From Stentor coeruleus (Eukaryota; Ciliophora; Heterotrichea; Heterotrichida; Stentoridae), in assembly GCA_001970955.1 (NCBI GenBank), contig MPUH01000128.1, positions 1 through 64,000 of the forward strand: DNA of 64,000 nucleotides, given 5' to 3'. The notes under the pieces were generated by a model that saw only the letters and a list, made by a program, of their open reading frames with translations, was not told the DNA's origin and made no database searches. The position numbers were made by a program, and so were the translations under genes. Of the stretch, positions 30,101 to 39,674 are shown piece by piece; the first letter of the stretch is position 1, and every line of letters begins with the position of its first letter.

Positions 30101-31061
30101 TACTTTCAATAGTCTTAAGTTTATTCTCAGTTTCATTCAAATGATTTTTCAACATATTAATTTCTTCCAAAGATTCTGTATTAGTAAAAATATTATCCTC
30201 CACTCTTCGTTCTTTAATCTCACTTAAAGCTAAACTTGGTAGTTCTACATTATACTTATTTCCTTTATTTGTAAATTCAAAAAACATAGGCTCATGTAGT
30301 ATTTTCTTATTAACAGGTGAATTTTCTCTAAATTTTAGCAATTCTTTTATCCTTTCTATTGATGCTATTTCTTGACTTAGATACATTTGGGCTTCTGTAA
30401 CTTTGACTTTTTGGTCGTGGAGGTTTAGTTCTTGTTGTCTTAGAGCTTCAGTTTTTCTTTCAAGCATTTCATAGCTTATTCTTTGTTCTTTAGTGAATTT
30501 TTCTTTGAGTTTGTTTAAGGATTTTTCGAATTCCTTGAGCTTTTTTTCTTTGCTTCGGATTTTCTTGAACTTTTCGTCTAGGTCGTCGTTGTTCCGGAAA
30601 GCTTTGTATGAGAATTCTTCGTCACCTTCAGTTTTTACAGAGTAGCCTTCGCTGAAAAGTCTTTGGATTTCGGTTTCTCGGCTTATGAGAAGGCTTTGTT
30701 GGTAGAGATTTGAGATTTGATCTTGTTTTTCAGTGGTATTTTCTAGGTTTTGTTTGGAATTGTGACATTCTTGTATGAGCTTTTCTATTTCTTCTCGTTT
30801 TTTATCTAGGTTTTGGGATTCTTGTACTAGAAGCTGACGTTTTTTGTCTAAAAGCTCGTTTTCTTCTTGAAGTTTTTTACGTTCTTCTGCAAGTTTTGCT
30901 TTTGATATCAGAAATTTTTTCTTGTCTTCAGTTAGAGATTCTCGGTCTCTTTTCAATGCTTGTTCTTGTTCAATAAGCCGTTCATCTTTTAGTTTTAAAA
31001 GATTGTCGTATTGCTTGAGATGCTTTTCAGTGACTAAAAATCGCTCTTGGGTTTTTTTCAT
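27153..31061 (-). CDS. Long coiled-coil protein (1,302 residues)
   Basis: The frame is uninterrupted and almost entirely predicted coiled coil, beginning MKKTQERFLVTEKHLKQYDN and ending KKLEERERLVSIKEKGNRL. There is no ATPase head, so it is not an SMC protein. The central part (about 380-1000) has imperfect repeats of a seven-residue theme rich in L, A/S, E and T/R, as in SARSELANLKAEL-type segments, with scattered cysteines. A short non-coiled segment rich in N, S and P lies around 540-560 and another around 855-875. It is presumably a structural or tethering protein of the cortex, cytoskeleton or Golgi; the sequence does not decide which. I do not recognise an ortholog. Confidence 0.8.
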   Translation of the reverse strand: MKKTQERFLVTEKHLKQYDNLLKLKDERLIEQEQALKRDRESLTEDKKKFLISKAKLAEERKKLQEENELLDKKRQLLVQESQNLDKKREEIEKLIQECHNSKQNLENTTEKQDQISNLYQQSLLISRETEIQRLFSEGYSVKTEGDEEFSYKAFRNNDDLDEKFKKIRSKEKKLKEFEKSLNKLKEKFTKEQRISYEMLERKTEALRQQELNLHDQKVKVTEAQMYLSQEIASIERIKELLKFRENSPVNKKILHEPMFFEFTNKGNKYNVELPSLALSEIKERRVEDNIFTNTESLEEINMLKNHLNETENKLKTIESMASCLECDNRVLHVSVLEFENTKTENEELKRHLEEAALSIQGFEDTKSQLDLALSEMEELKACLSIKDSQLASAYSQLDSIKINLDSALSELSVTKTELNCARLTNSNKLKSGVSRSDSTTSDINNLKAQLAQANNEIKVLKEEINDKNCEIEEITSNLQSLQDIEKKLQFELQTLQDEEESLKIENSILRNELNSTKSKFFTVKQDLTKLQNDLLTKSQSFNKTPPTCNISPQSSDNLSKDNTILQKDINEIQILLEEEKDKKNNLINEIQTLKSKLTSTTAELLAIKCHLDHTYTKGNNVSIIETKLLELECCKADLIGTRAELVSSRSEVANLKAELNSSRTRMLTEHSMAAELKTKNLQIIELNGKIEELNKEINDIKGQDKNEWGNNGLEGKRFAHEKAKSLPWVMNDTEKEIKKLQEQVRRLNKMLEDMGEELEEAKTGAQEAEEIILRKNDEIDNLNNKIVLLNDKIGMLNKELAVENDNIIIELNLAIDESIELAICQLIHKEKDKEIQLLRAAIHTLECSLEAFRPASRNSRNPSRDSINIDLGDYSLKAEIESLRSELEYTKNQLELARSDFTLASPIEFLNLDPSHNTCNKKIKYLEEEVQNSHLEIEKSKNNLQTTIFDLETIQNILLSTINELQLSREEILSIRNELMCCQSELLSANSELFRTRNDLELAFLLVDSYKKGSEFEENPKYQEIITSLNKLQGENAALKAKISQLEQYFIIQAGYVGDEIEKLLNINDDKDKENSQIRQILDMINRIRMNFDGVEEKIEVVIRENVIDEVIKKESQWLRMRVGKLEDEVSMMIKKRQCLEEECEILRKVNEELRCAIMQDKMSETSEISDLNSSNGHIKVSFNSQIECLQAELEENLAKLRVKEREIKEVQDKLIKERSDLKNDAEYLKSLTEELEQEKENLIKEKENVFAEKFKIATINKKLEDKNEILTEKEKEILLFKKKLEERERLVSIKEKGNRL

Positions 31062-31517
31062 TTTATTTCTTTGTTTGAAATAATTTGTAATTTTTATTGA
31101 GATTATAGAAAGAAATAGAATTGAGGGTTAAGATTAAGAATATATAATTATAGTCTTTGTGATAAGTATATAATTATTGAAATAATTAATATAAATTCTA
31201 ACCAAACCAAAAAATATTTCATCATAAATTCAAACAATTTAAAAAGATCTATCTCATTATATAAAATTCTTCATTATCAACCTAACTATAATCAACAACC
31301 AACCCCTTCATCAAATCACACTTATTTAAAAACTCAAATTTCAATCCTTAAATAAACATATGACAATTAAAAACTCTTGGATCTTATAAAAAAAAAATAA
31401 CACTCAGATAGCAATCACCAAATGATCTTTGAAAACATAAAAAAAAAACTAATATTCCAATAAAACTTAAACTAACATAAAACTAAAAAGTAGATAAACA
31501 TTGAATATTAAAGGATA
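31062..31517. other. Intergenic region between two minus-strand genes
   Basis: The left 130 bp is G-rich (upstream of the coiled-coil gene) and the remainder C-rich (downstream of the bromodomain gene), with a sharp switch near 31195. No other feature was seen. Confidence 0.55.
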
Positions 31518-32717
31518 TTAGCTATTTCGAAGAGCATCAAGGCCAAGCTGACGTATTTGAGATTGATAAAGAGCCAGAACTTGATTGCAAATTGACACAA
31601 CATACGACTCTGGAGGATTATACAATTTGCAGTTAGAAAAAACTAATTCGATGTCTTTTAAAAACTCATCAGTATTTGCATAAAAGTTGTTATTGAGTTT
31701 CTTTTTTATAGTCCCAAAATCCATCGGATTCTTAACTATCTCAAAATAATCCGGGCAATTAAGTTTTATAGGATCAACAGGTTCATGAAACACCCATGCT
31801 TGATTAACACGCCATAAAGTATTAAGAAGTTTCTTTCCAAGTTTTTCCCAAGGCTTTTTAGCTTCAAGTGTTTCCAAATCCATACGATCCAAATCATTAA
31901 CCGCATTAGGATCTTTCCAATACCTAGCAATATCAGGGTGTTTCTCTTCAAACTCTTTCATTTCCTCTTTATTAAGTGGCCTTTTCTCTCCTTTTTCATC
32001 AACAATCATCAAAACGCACTGTTGTTTTTTTTCCCCTTTCTTTTTATTATCCTTTTTCTTCTGTGGTGCTTCCGTCTCTTTTTTTTTCTTAGTCATCTTA
32101 TCAACACCCCCTTTACTCTTTAAAAATTCTACCAGTTCATTATTCGCTGATTTTTTCGCCCATGATAAAGGCGTATTATGAGTTTTATCTGCATGATTTA
32201 TATTTGCCCCATATTCTACTAAGATTTTCGTAACTTCAAGTCTACCTTCACGGCTTGAATAAAATAAAGCAGTTTGACCTAAATTGTCAATATTATTAGG
32301 ATCTGCTTTATTGTCTAATAAAATTTTAGTTGTTGATGCTTGTCCTTCTCTTGCCGCATAATATAAAGCTGTTTGACCATATGTATCTCTTTGATTTGGT
32401 TCAGCCCCAGCATCAATAAGCATTTGAGCTTGTTCATTACGTCCATATCTACAAGAGTAAAAAAGAGCTGTTTGTAATAAAGCGTCTTTATAATTAGCAT
32501 CAGCTCCTTCTTTTAGGAGAATTTCTAATATTTGGGTACCTCTTGAGACATTTTCGGATTGGACTGCGAAGAAAACGCAGGTGTGTCGAGATTGGGAGCT
32601 GTCGGTGAGGGTAAGCAGGAAAGCTCTGGGAACAGTTTCGAGCTCGTTTTTGATCTCTTCAATGCTCCCGTGCTTCAAAAGCTCAAACCAACGACTGCGA
32701 TCATATGTTCCCTGCAT
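31518..32717 (-). CDS. Ankyrin-repeat plus bromodomain protein (BDP1-like)
   Basis: A 399-residue protein from the chosen start. Residues about 45-200 are ankyrin repeats (for example TALFYSCRYGRNEQAQMLID, TALYYAAREGQ and TALFYSSREGRLEVTKILVE). A lysine-rich linker (about 205-235) precedes a bromodomain (about 290-390) with the ZA-loop motif PDYFEIVKNPMDFGTIKKKL and the acetyl-lysine-binding Asn in CKLYNPPESYV. The ankyrin-then-bromodomain fusion is the architecture of apicomplexan BDP1 (Plasmodium, Toxoplasma), a chromatin reader at gene promoters, so this may be an alveolate-wide reader in the macronucleus. The frame continues to another ATG at 32792, but those 25 extra residues have the G-rich (+ strand) composition of 5' flanks, so 32717 is preferred. 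Confidence 0.9.
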   Translation of the reverse strand: MQGTYDRSRWFELLKHGSIEEIKNELETVPRAFLLTLTDSSQSRHTCVFFAVQSENVSRGTQILEILLKEGADANYKDALLQTALFYSCRYGRNEQAQMLIDAGAEPNQRDTYGQTALYYAAREGQASTTKILLDNKADPNNIDNLGQTALFYSSREGRLEVTKILVEYGANINHADKTHNTPLSWAKKSANNELVEFLKSKGGVDKMTKKKKETEAPQKKKDNKKKGEKKQQCVLMIVDEKGEKRPLNKEEMKEFEEKHPDIARYWKDPNAVNDLDRMDLETLEAKKPWEKLGKKLLNTLWRVNQAWVFHEPVDPIKLNCPDYFEIVKNPMDFGTIKKKLNNNFYANTDEFLKDIELVFSNCKLYNPPESYVVSICNQVLALYQSQIRQLGLDALRNS

Positions 32718-32978
32718 ATTTATTATTATAAAAGGTGGGAAATTTTTGGCGATGGAAGGTGGAGGAGAATAAAGCTCATATATGATAAGCATTTATCATA
32801 TACTCTTCAACCATTTATCCTAAAGATCTAAACGCTATCATTTCTACATCGAATTGTAACATTATAACAATATCCAGACTCATAAACCTCATATAAGACT
32901 AATCAATATAAAACATATACAAAAAATCCTCATATCTTAAATCTTTAAAACCTAATAATCTTTCCTTATAATCTAAAT

Positions 32979-33755
32979 ATGAGCCAAGAAGAAAAAAATT
33001 TAGTCCTAAGTCTAATGCACGATCCAGTCGAAGAAAATTGTAAAACCGCTTTTCTAGTCTCCCAATCATGGTGGGCTAAATGGGTTAATTACACACAGCA
33101 TCAAGGTAAAATGCCAAAAAACATGGAGAACTATCAATTCCTAAGTGGCTTTGAAATCAAACCTGTAAATTTCAAACTCATTTCCCCTGATGCTTGGAAT
33201 GTTTTAAGAAATATTTACGATTGCGCACCAGAAGTTGAAGTGTTTATTATAGACAAACAACCAGATTTCAATCCAGCAAATCTATATATAAAATCCCCAG
33301 GTAATAAAAAGTATGATATGAACCTTATATCACTAAAAATTACAGTAGCAGAATTAAGAAATTATATATTGAAAAAGTATCCAATTAAAAACAATGCTTA
33401 TGGAGATAATTCAGATTTACTTTCTGTGAAATTTAAGGTAAAAAGTACAGAAAGTTTTATTGGGCTTTATGATACACAGGTTTTAGGAAAAGCTGGGGTT
33501 AAAGCTGATTGTTTGATTTTGATTGGGGAAGAAATTGAAAGTGTTAGGCAAAATGAGAGAAGAGAAGTGCAGATTGAACCGGAGTATGAAGAAGAAGCTG
33601 TTATGGATGTTGATAGGCAAGATAGGGATGAAGCGTTTTTGAAGATTGTCCAAGCACTTAGTAAAGAGAAGGTAAGGGTTGGGAGAAGAACTTTAGAGGA
33701 AGTTGATAGGTATATTGATGAGGTTTTGGAAAATATTCATAATTATGATAGTTAG
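32979..33755 (+). CDS. DUSP-domain plus ubiquitin-like protein without peptidase domain
   Basis: A 258-residue protein. Residues about 22-95 match the DUSP domain of ubiquitin-specific proteases: AFLVSQSWWAKWVNYTQ, the proline/asparagine loop, and FKLISPDAWNVLRNIYDCAP. Residues about 98-182 look like a ubiquitin-like fold (MNLISLKITVAELRNYIL and CLILIGEE strands). In USP4, USP11 and USP15 this DUSP-Ubl tandem precedes the catalytic domain; here the protein ends after a charged helix and no Cys- or His-box follows downstream. It is thus a stand-alone adaptor or a remnant of a USP. Because the frame is clean and conserved-looking I favour a functional adaptor. Confidence 0.8.
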   Translation: MSQEEKNLVLSLMHDPVEENCKTAFLVSQSWWAKWVNYTQHQGKMPKNMENYQFLSGFEIKPVNFKLISPDAWNVLRNIYDCAPEVEVFIIDKQPDFNPANLYIKSPGNKKYDMNLISLKITVAELRNYILKKYPIKNNAYGDNSDLLSVKFKVKSTESFIGLYDTQVLGKAGVKADCLILIGEEIESVRQNERREVQIEPEYEEEAVMDVDRQDRDEAFLKIVQALSKEKVRVGRRTLEEVDRYIDEVLENIHNYDS

Positions 33756-33817
33756 AGAGAAATAGGAATTTTTATTGAATTGTGATAAAAACCTCATCAC
33801 ATCCATAAATATTATTA

Positions 33818-35314
33818 TTATAAAGACTCAAACTGTGATCTCAAAGTTTTCATAAGTTCCTTAGAATCTGCATGTTCAGGGAATATCGCCAACGACTTAC
33901 TCACAAGTGAAAAGCTTTCTTGCATTTGCCCTGTCCTAAAAGCTAGCAAAGCTAAATTATACAAAGGTTCATAAAGCCAATCCGCTAATCTTATCGCTGT
34001 TTGATAATAAGTCCTTGCTTGTTCCACATTATTTTTCCTTAATTCAAGTATAGCCAAATTATTATAAGCTTCAGCATGTGTATTATCAACACTTATAGCA
34101 ATTTTCAAAGCTTGATGAGCTAAAAGTAATTCTCCCATAGCAATAGCAATATTACTAAGATTATACCAAAGGTCACCATTACTATCATCACAATCTAAAG
34201 CTCTTTCTATACATTTTAAACTTAAATCATATTGACCTGCATAATAACAAGCTAATCCTAAATTGTTCCATATTTCCAAATTGTTTATACCAAGTTGTAA
34301 TAATCTACGATAAAATCTTAATGCAACTTCTGGATGGTCTGTATAAAAATTATAAGCTGCTAATGATGCTATAGCTTCAATATTACAAGGATTTAATTGA
34401 AGAACAGCTTTATAAAGTGCAGCACTTTTTTCTGAGTCGTTCATTAAATCATAAACTCTAGCTTGGGCTAATTGTAAATTTTCATCTTCTCCATGTTTAT
34501 CTAAAGCTTTTTGGTATTCAGAAAGTGCGAAATTTGGTTGATCGAGTCTGATATAAACTTTAGCTAATTCAATATGTGTTGGGATCATATCTTCAATTTT
34601 TAAACTACTCTCAAACTGTTTCTGTGAGTCTCTAAAAAGCCCAAGTTGAAAATATGCTTTACCAAGTCTAGCTTTCCACCACCAATCTTTATAATCTGTA
34701 AGTATTGTAGATTCAGCACATAATTCTAAAGCTTTTTTAGGATTATGTTCAACATATATAAGATATTCACAAAGTGCTTTAGCAATTGCAGGCTTTTGGG
34801 CCATTTTTTTCATATCCATTTTCTCTGAGACAATGAATTGATCTCCTTGTCCAAGTAAAGAAGCTGTACCTAAACGTAAATATCTTCCTGAACTTGTTAC
34901 AGGACGTGAAGTCCCAATTCTTCCTGTTTGTGATCGTATGGCTGCTTCAATTGAACCTGAAGATGAAGTTGGCCTTGCTGAACCTGGTCTCATAAAACCT
35001 GTTATTGGCCGACCTCCTCTTGTTACTGGTCTTAAAGCTAAAGATGGACCTGATGAACTTGTTGTTGGTCTTTGTATTGAAGTTCCTGGTCTTGGTACTG
35101 AAGCTACAGCATTTTCATCTAAAAGCATGTCAGCCATACCTTCTTCATCAATTTCTAAGTCGTCAATCCAACATTTTAGTGTTAATGCCCGGCATTTTAG
35201 AAACCAAGCCGCTTGATCATAAGGGTTTTTTGTTAGAAGTGTGTTACAGATTTCTATACATTCATCATAATGTTTACGTCTTAGTTTACTTGAGGCAAGG
35301 AAAAAAGGATCCAT
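33818..35314 (-). CDS. BBS8: BBS8/TTC8, BBSome subunit
   Basis: A 498-residue TPR protein closely following human TTC8 over its full length: the N-terminus MDPFFLASSKLRRK, NPYDQAAWFLKCRALT, the diagnostic linker MADMLLDENAVASVPRPGTS, the RPITGFMRPGSARPTSS and GRYLRLGTASLL segments, YKDWWWKARLGKAYFQLG, ALRFYRRLLQLGI and EAYNNLAILELRK. BBS8 is one of eight core BBSome subunits that move membrane proteins into and out of cilia with the IFT train. The gene is intact in a single exon. It converges with the DUSP gene (62 bp between stops). Confidence 0.97.
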   Translation of the reverse strand: MDPFFLASSKLRRKHYDECIEICNTLLTKNPYDQAAWFLKCRALTLKCWIDDLEIDEEGMADMLLDENAVASVPRPGTSIQRPTTSSSGPSLALRPVTRGGRPITGFMRPGSARPTSSSGSIEAAIRSQTGRIGTSRPVTSSGRYLRLGTASLLGQGDQFIVSEKMDMKKMAQKPAIAKALCEYLIYVEHNPKKALELCAESTILTDYKDWWWKARLGKAYFQLGLFRDSQKQFESSLKIEDMIPTHIELAKVYIRLDQPNFALSEYQKALDKHGEDENLQLAQARVYDLMNDSEKSAALYKAVLQLNPCNIEAIASLAAYNFYTDHPEVALRFYRRLLQLGINNLEIWNNLGLACYYAGQYDLSLKCIERALDCDDSNGDLWYNLSNIAIAMGELLLAHQALKIAISVDNTHAEAYNNLAILELRKNNVEQARTYYQTAIRLADWLYEPLYNLALLAFRTGQMQESFSLVSKSLAIFPEHADSKELMKTLRSQFESL

Positions 35315-35561
35315 TTTGTTATGAGAAGATGTATGAGGAAATTTTAGGATTTTTTTTCTTGAAAAGTAGTGTTGATGGTTTGAGTTTTGAGGATTGTATT
35401 TGAGGAAAGATTTTTTAGGAATTGTGTTGAAGGAGTTTTGGAAGTTTATTGATTTGGGTAGAAAGGTAGATGAAAAGGATTGTTATTAGGATAAGTGATG
35501 TGAATGGAAGATGTGAATGGAATATTTGTGGGATATTGTTGTTAAAATAACAATTTCATAA

Positions 35562-36707
35562 ATGTTTTATTTGAATTCACCAAGCCATAAAGAAAACATA
35601 GAAGATCCCAAAAGCAAGCGTTTATCTCATATACACCCAAGTACTCCTCAATCAAAACGAACCATAGCTTTTCCATCAGAATCCATATCTCCAATAAACA
35701 TCCTATCCTCACGAAATAGCGAAAAGAGGTTTTTTCCAAAAGATATAAGTCTTAATATAAAAGCATCAAACAAAGAAAACGGGGTTATAAAAGCATATGC
35801 AGCAGTAACAGATCAAGGACTTGTAAGAAATTACAATGAAGACCGTGTTAGTATAATTTTGAATATCATAAAACCTCTTCATAGAAAGTCTGAAACTTGG
35901 CCTTATTGTGCTTTTTTTGGAATATATGATGGTCATGGTGGGTCAAAATGCGCAGATTTTCTTAGGGATAATCTACATCAACTTATTTTTAAGGATCCTA
36001 GATTCCCTTTTAATGCTCCGGAAGCGATTAGAGAAGGGTTTAGACAAGCAGAGATGATATTTACTTCTAATGCTGATTGTTGTGATCCTAAAGAAAAATC
36101 AGGAAGTTGTGCATTGGTTGTTATGATTGTTGGCGATGTGTGTTATGTAGTAAATCTTGGAGATTCTAGGGCGATTATGAGTGGGAATAATGGAAGAAAA
36201 ATATTTGCTTTATCAAAAGATCATAAACCTTGTGATGATGATGAGATAAGAAGGATAATTTGTGGTGGTGGGAAAGTATACCAAAGCACAATAACAACTG
36301 CTAATGGACAATCAATTTTAGGACCTTATAGAGTTAGTCCTGGTCGTCTTTCAGTTAGTAGAACATTTGGAGATTTATATGCAAAATCCCCAGATCTCGG
36401 AGGTAATCCAGATGTAATAATCTCACAACCTGATATTAAAGCTTTTAAAATACTTCCTGAACATGACTTTATACTTATAGGAACTGATGGGGTTTTTGAT
36501 AAACTCACAAATAAAGAAATAATACAATGTTGTTGGAATAGAAATTTACCTAATATTGAATCAAATCCTCATACACAAGCAGCTAATGCTGTTAATAATG
36601 TTATGACAGCTTCAATGAATAGAAAGAGTTTAGATAATTTGACAGCAGTGGTTATTGCTTTTGATAATTTTCATAAGATGAAATTTGGACTAACAGATAT
36701 GGAGTAA
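35562..36707 (+). CDS. PP2C-type protein phosphatase (second)
   Basis: This 381-residue PP2C is not a recent duplicate of the one at 25638. After a disordered N-terminus of about 75 residues come VTDQGLVRNYNEDRVSI (first metal Asp), AFFGIYDGHGGSKCADFL, SGSCALVVMIVGDVCYVVNLGDSRAIMSG, LSKDHKPCDDDE, GRLSVSRTFGD, FILIGTDGVFDKLTN and LDNLTAVVIAF. All hallmark motifs are present; the usual Thr-Ala after SG is Cys-Ala, and the last DN pair supplies the final metal contact. It is a Ser/Thr phosphatase of cytosol or nucleus. The DLGGNPDVI stretch before the penultimate motif resembles ciliate and plant PP2Cs. Single exon. Confidence 0.94.
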   Translation: MFYLNSPSHKENIEDPKSKRLSHIHPSTPQSKRTIAFPSESISPINILSSRNSEKRFFPKDISLNIKASNKENGVIKAYAAVTDQGLVRNYNEDRVSIILNIIKPLHRKSETWPYCAFFGIYDGHGGSKCADFLRDNLHQLIFKDPRFPFNAPEAIREGFRQAEMIFTSNADCCDPKEKSGSCALVVMIVGDVCYVVNLGDSRAIMSGNNGRKIFALSKDHKPCDDDEIRRIICGGGKVYQSTITTANGQSILGPYRVSPGRLSVSRTFGDLYAKSPDLGGNPDVIISQPDIKAFKILPEHDFILIGTDGVFDKLTNKEIIQCCWNRNLPNIESNPHTQAANAVNNVMTASMNRKSLDNLTAVVIAFDNFHKMKFGLTDME

Positions 36708-37497
36708 ACTGAATTTTGTATGAAAAATTATTGATAATTATTTAGAGATATGATATAGAAAATAATAATTGTGTGATATGGGTGATGTAGTTTGAATAAG
36801 GGGTTATATAAATTATTGTGAGTTGATGATAATTTTTTTATTAAATGAATAGTTTTTTTTATTGGTTTTCTTGGAGTTTTGATAATTTTTATTGGTTTTG
36901 GATAATTTAGATTTTAAGTCTGTTTGACTAGAGGATTAGGCTGTGGAAAAAATTGGATAAGATATATAAGAAGTTTAAGTTTCAATTGTTGATATGAAAT
37001 TATGCAAATTCAGTCATGATATAGAAATTTTTGGTTTACTTTTATTTTGTGTCTGTGATTGGATTAAGTGGATATTTTACGGGTGTAATAAAAATTTTTA
37101 TGAATACTTAAGGTTTTAAATACCATATTGCGATTAAATCATTCAAAATATAATTTTTATTTTGCAGATAATTCATATCACCTTAAAAAATATCATAAAG
37201 ATACAGGAAAATCTTAAGGCAACCACAGTAGACATCTTTCATAAAAATTATAAAATACAGAAAATCTCAGCATATCTAAATCCTAAACAAAATATATTCA
37301 CCTAATTAAATCAAAATTCTGCAAATCAATAACCTTCTCCAAAACACTATCTCTCAAAAAATACTAAATATCATATTTAATTATTAATCAAATATATAAT
37401 TTTGTCAATTAATACATCTTCCCTACTTATTAGCTCTTAAGACTTACCAAACTTAATTACGTTAATATTAGCTATAAAATTAGTACACTTATAAACG
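36708..37497. other. Convergent intergenic region, nothing recognised
   Basis: G/T-rich to about 37080, C/A-rich from about 37170. The switch supports the small minus-strand gene to the right being real. No RNA gene or repeat was seen. Confidence 0.55.
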
Positions 37498-37908
37498 TCA
37501 AAGGTTAACACAAATATTCAACTTGGTTTTTTTTGAAGCCCATTCAACAGGAGAAAGCAGTATTCTTCTAATTTTCAGCACCTGCTTTGATTGATTAACC
37601 TTAAGAGACTTTGACTTATTAATGCGTTTTTTGATTACGAAAATGTTTTTTTCATTAGTTTTACTCTGAGTTTCATTAGTTTTGTTTATTTGACTTCTAA
37701 TTTCTGGTAGTTTACTTTTTTTCTTTAGTAATTTCTTACTTTTTGAATGATGCTTTGAATATAATTTTTCTGTATGAGTATTTGATGGCATGAAACTATC
37801 ACTAAGACTTTTAGGCATAATACTTGTTGTTGAACGCTGGGAATTGGATGGAGTCCAACGACGTATTGATAATTCTGATAGAGGGTTAACTGGGAGCTTA
37901 GAATCCAT
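37498..37908 (-). CDS. Small basic protein of unknown function
   Basis: A 136-residue, Lys/Ser-rich protein (MDSKLPVNPLSELSIRRWTP to VEWASKKTKLNICVNL) with no recognised domain. The middle (about 50-70) is a lysine cluster (KHHSKSKKLLKKKSK). It has a proper ATG. The flanking composition is what minus-strand genes here show, G-rich on the + strand at its 5' side and C-rich at its 3' side, so it is probably a true gene despite low complexity. It could be a cytoskeletal or chromatin-associated basic protein; nothing decides this. Confidence 0.6.
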   Translation of the reverse strand: MDSKLPVNPLSELSIRRWTPSNSQRSTTSIMPKSLSDSFMPSNTHTEKLYSKHHSKSKKLLKKKSKLPEIRSQINKTNETQSKTNEKNIFVIKKRINKSKSLKVNQSKQVLKIRRILLSPVEWASKKTKLNICVNL

Positions 37909-39245
37909 TAATATTTTGATGTAAATAACTACCTTTTAAGCCTAAATGGGGAAGTTTTGTAGTGTAATACACTAAATATTACCTTTGGTAAGAATAAGAA
38001 TGATTAGGATCTTGAAAATTTTGTTTTGGAACTTAAATAATTATGTGGTGTTAGGAGGAAAGGTAATCAAGAAATGATGGATGAAGATTTTATTATATAG
38101 TGAATTTTTTTTTCTTATGAAGCATAATTTGCAGAAATCACATATTGACTAGTGAGATTATTATTATTCGTTGAATTTTGAAATAGTTGTATTGTGCTGT
38201 GTGATAATAAAATTCAAAGTTGAGAATTTATTTATGAAAAAACTATCAAAAATACATTTCTTATACACTTAAATCTTGTTATTTACGTTTTTGTTCATCA
38301 TGATATTTATCCACAATTAGTTATCATGATTATCATTTTCCCTTCAATTTACTCTTTATATTGATATACATATTTTCTTTTTTTATATTTATGTCTGTAA
38401 TAGCTTAAAACCATTCTGAGTTATTTCAGTAATTCATTTCATCTTTTTAGTAAGTAAATGAGGTATGTTTAATATATCTAAAAAATTCATAATATCAAAT
38501 ATAGTGATAAAACATAAAATTATTCAAAAATTATTATCGTCCTTAGTTAATAGAAATATAGTATCTGTTCAAAGGTTTTAAAACAAAAATACTAAAAACT
38601 TCAAAGCGATAATCACTATAAAATATATAAGTTAGAGCATAAACCTTTGCTTAATCCTAAAAAAATATGAGACATCAATAAGACCTAGTATTTTCAAAAA
38701 GTACTTAAATACATAAAACTTATATTGATGAAGTATTGCAATTCTAACTTTAGACAAAGCAAATACCCCTCTATAAAGGTGTAAACAATAGTTAATCCTT
38801 TTATCTTATCATCATCATTATTGTCATTGCCTTATATTATCACATGCGGTAATAGGTCAGATAAAATGTACATGGAAAATGGAAGTTTATAAAAGTAGAG
38901 TATTGAGTTTTTTCATTAACTACTAAATTCAAAATATTTGATCTATATAAATTCATCTATATGTCTAATCAAACCTACAACAAAATTCTAATCTCCAATA
39001 AAAATTCATTCAATATACTCATAAAATTATTATTCCAATAAATCTATATACAGCACTCTTAATCTAAATCTCTAAATACATATCAATAAACACATTCATC
39101 ATCACTCTCAAATTTAATCCTTCCACATTTATATAAAATCATTATTCCAATAAATCTATATAAAAACCTCTTAGTTTAAATCTTATATACCATTTTATGC
39201 TGCATATGGATATTTGACCCTCCTAATTATGGCGGTATAATTTAA
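37909..39245. other. 1.3-kb divergent intergenic region
   Basis: G-rich next to the small basic gene, C-rich in the last 300 bp before the HMG-box gene, and mixed in between (about 38200-38900). A short near-repeat (AAAATTATTATTCCAATAAA) occurs near 39027 and again near 39137. No coding sequence was recognised. Confidence 0.5.
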
Positions 39246-39674
39246 ATGAACAAGAAGGAAAAAAGAGACTCTTCAAAAGAATACAAATGGGACACTGCTA
39301 ATGAAAAGTATATCCCTAAAGCTTCTCCCTTAGCTTACACCCTATTTATAAACGATCGCAAAGAAGAATATAACAAGAATCCTGAAAAATTTGATGGAGG
39401 CAAATTATACTCAACCAAACAGCTTGCAAGGAAAATAAACTCTGATTGGAAGAAATTAGATGATGGGGCCAAGAAAAAGTATAAAGATATTGTTGAGAAG
39501 GAGAAAAAACGTTTTGAAATTCAAAAGAAGGAACTTGAAGATAAAGGATACTTTACGCTTTCATGTGGGACGAAGAGCACTGATTTACCGGCCCCTGAGG
39601 TTAAAAATACTAAGCGCAGATCGATGACTCCAGTAAAACAAGAATCTAAAAGGCCGGCAAACAAGAAGAAATAA
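39246..39674 (+). CDS. HMG-box DNA-binding protein
   Basis: A 142-residue protein with one HMG box at about 25-100: KASPLAYTLFINDRKEEY (helix 1), LARKINSDWKKLDDGAKKKY (helix 2 with the conserved Trp and the lysine cluster) and a long helix 3 KDIVEKEKKRFEIQKKELED. A basic tail (RRSMTPVKQESKRPANKKK) follows. HMG-box proteins bend DNA and organise chromatin; a single short box with basic ends resembles HMGB/Nhp6-type factors. Localisation is presumably nuclear. Single exon, clean frame. Confidence 0.9.
   Translation: MNKKEKRDSSKEYKWDTANEKYIPKASPLAYTLFINDRKEEYNKNPEKFDGGKLYSTKQLARKINSDWKKLDDGAKKKYKDIVEKEKKRFEIQKKELEDKGYFTLSCGTKSTDLPAPEVKNTKRRSMTPVKQESKRPANKKK

Noticed and set aside
27153-31061. 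SMC or kinesin/myosin-like motor for the 1,302-residue coiled coil
   Set aside because: No Walker A/B, signature motif or motor domain is present at either end.
34938-35403. Overlapping + strand frames of 92 and 132 codons
   Set aside because: They are antisense to the conserved PRPGTS and RPITGF region of BBS8; their repetitive look comes from that Ser/Pro/Gly-rich linker.
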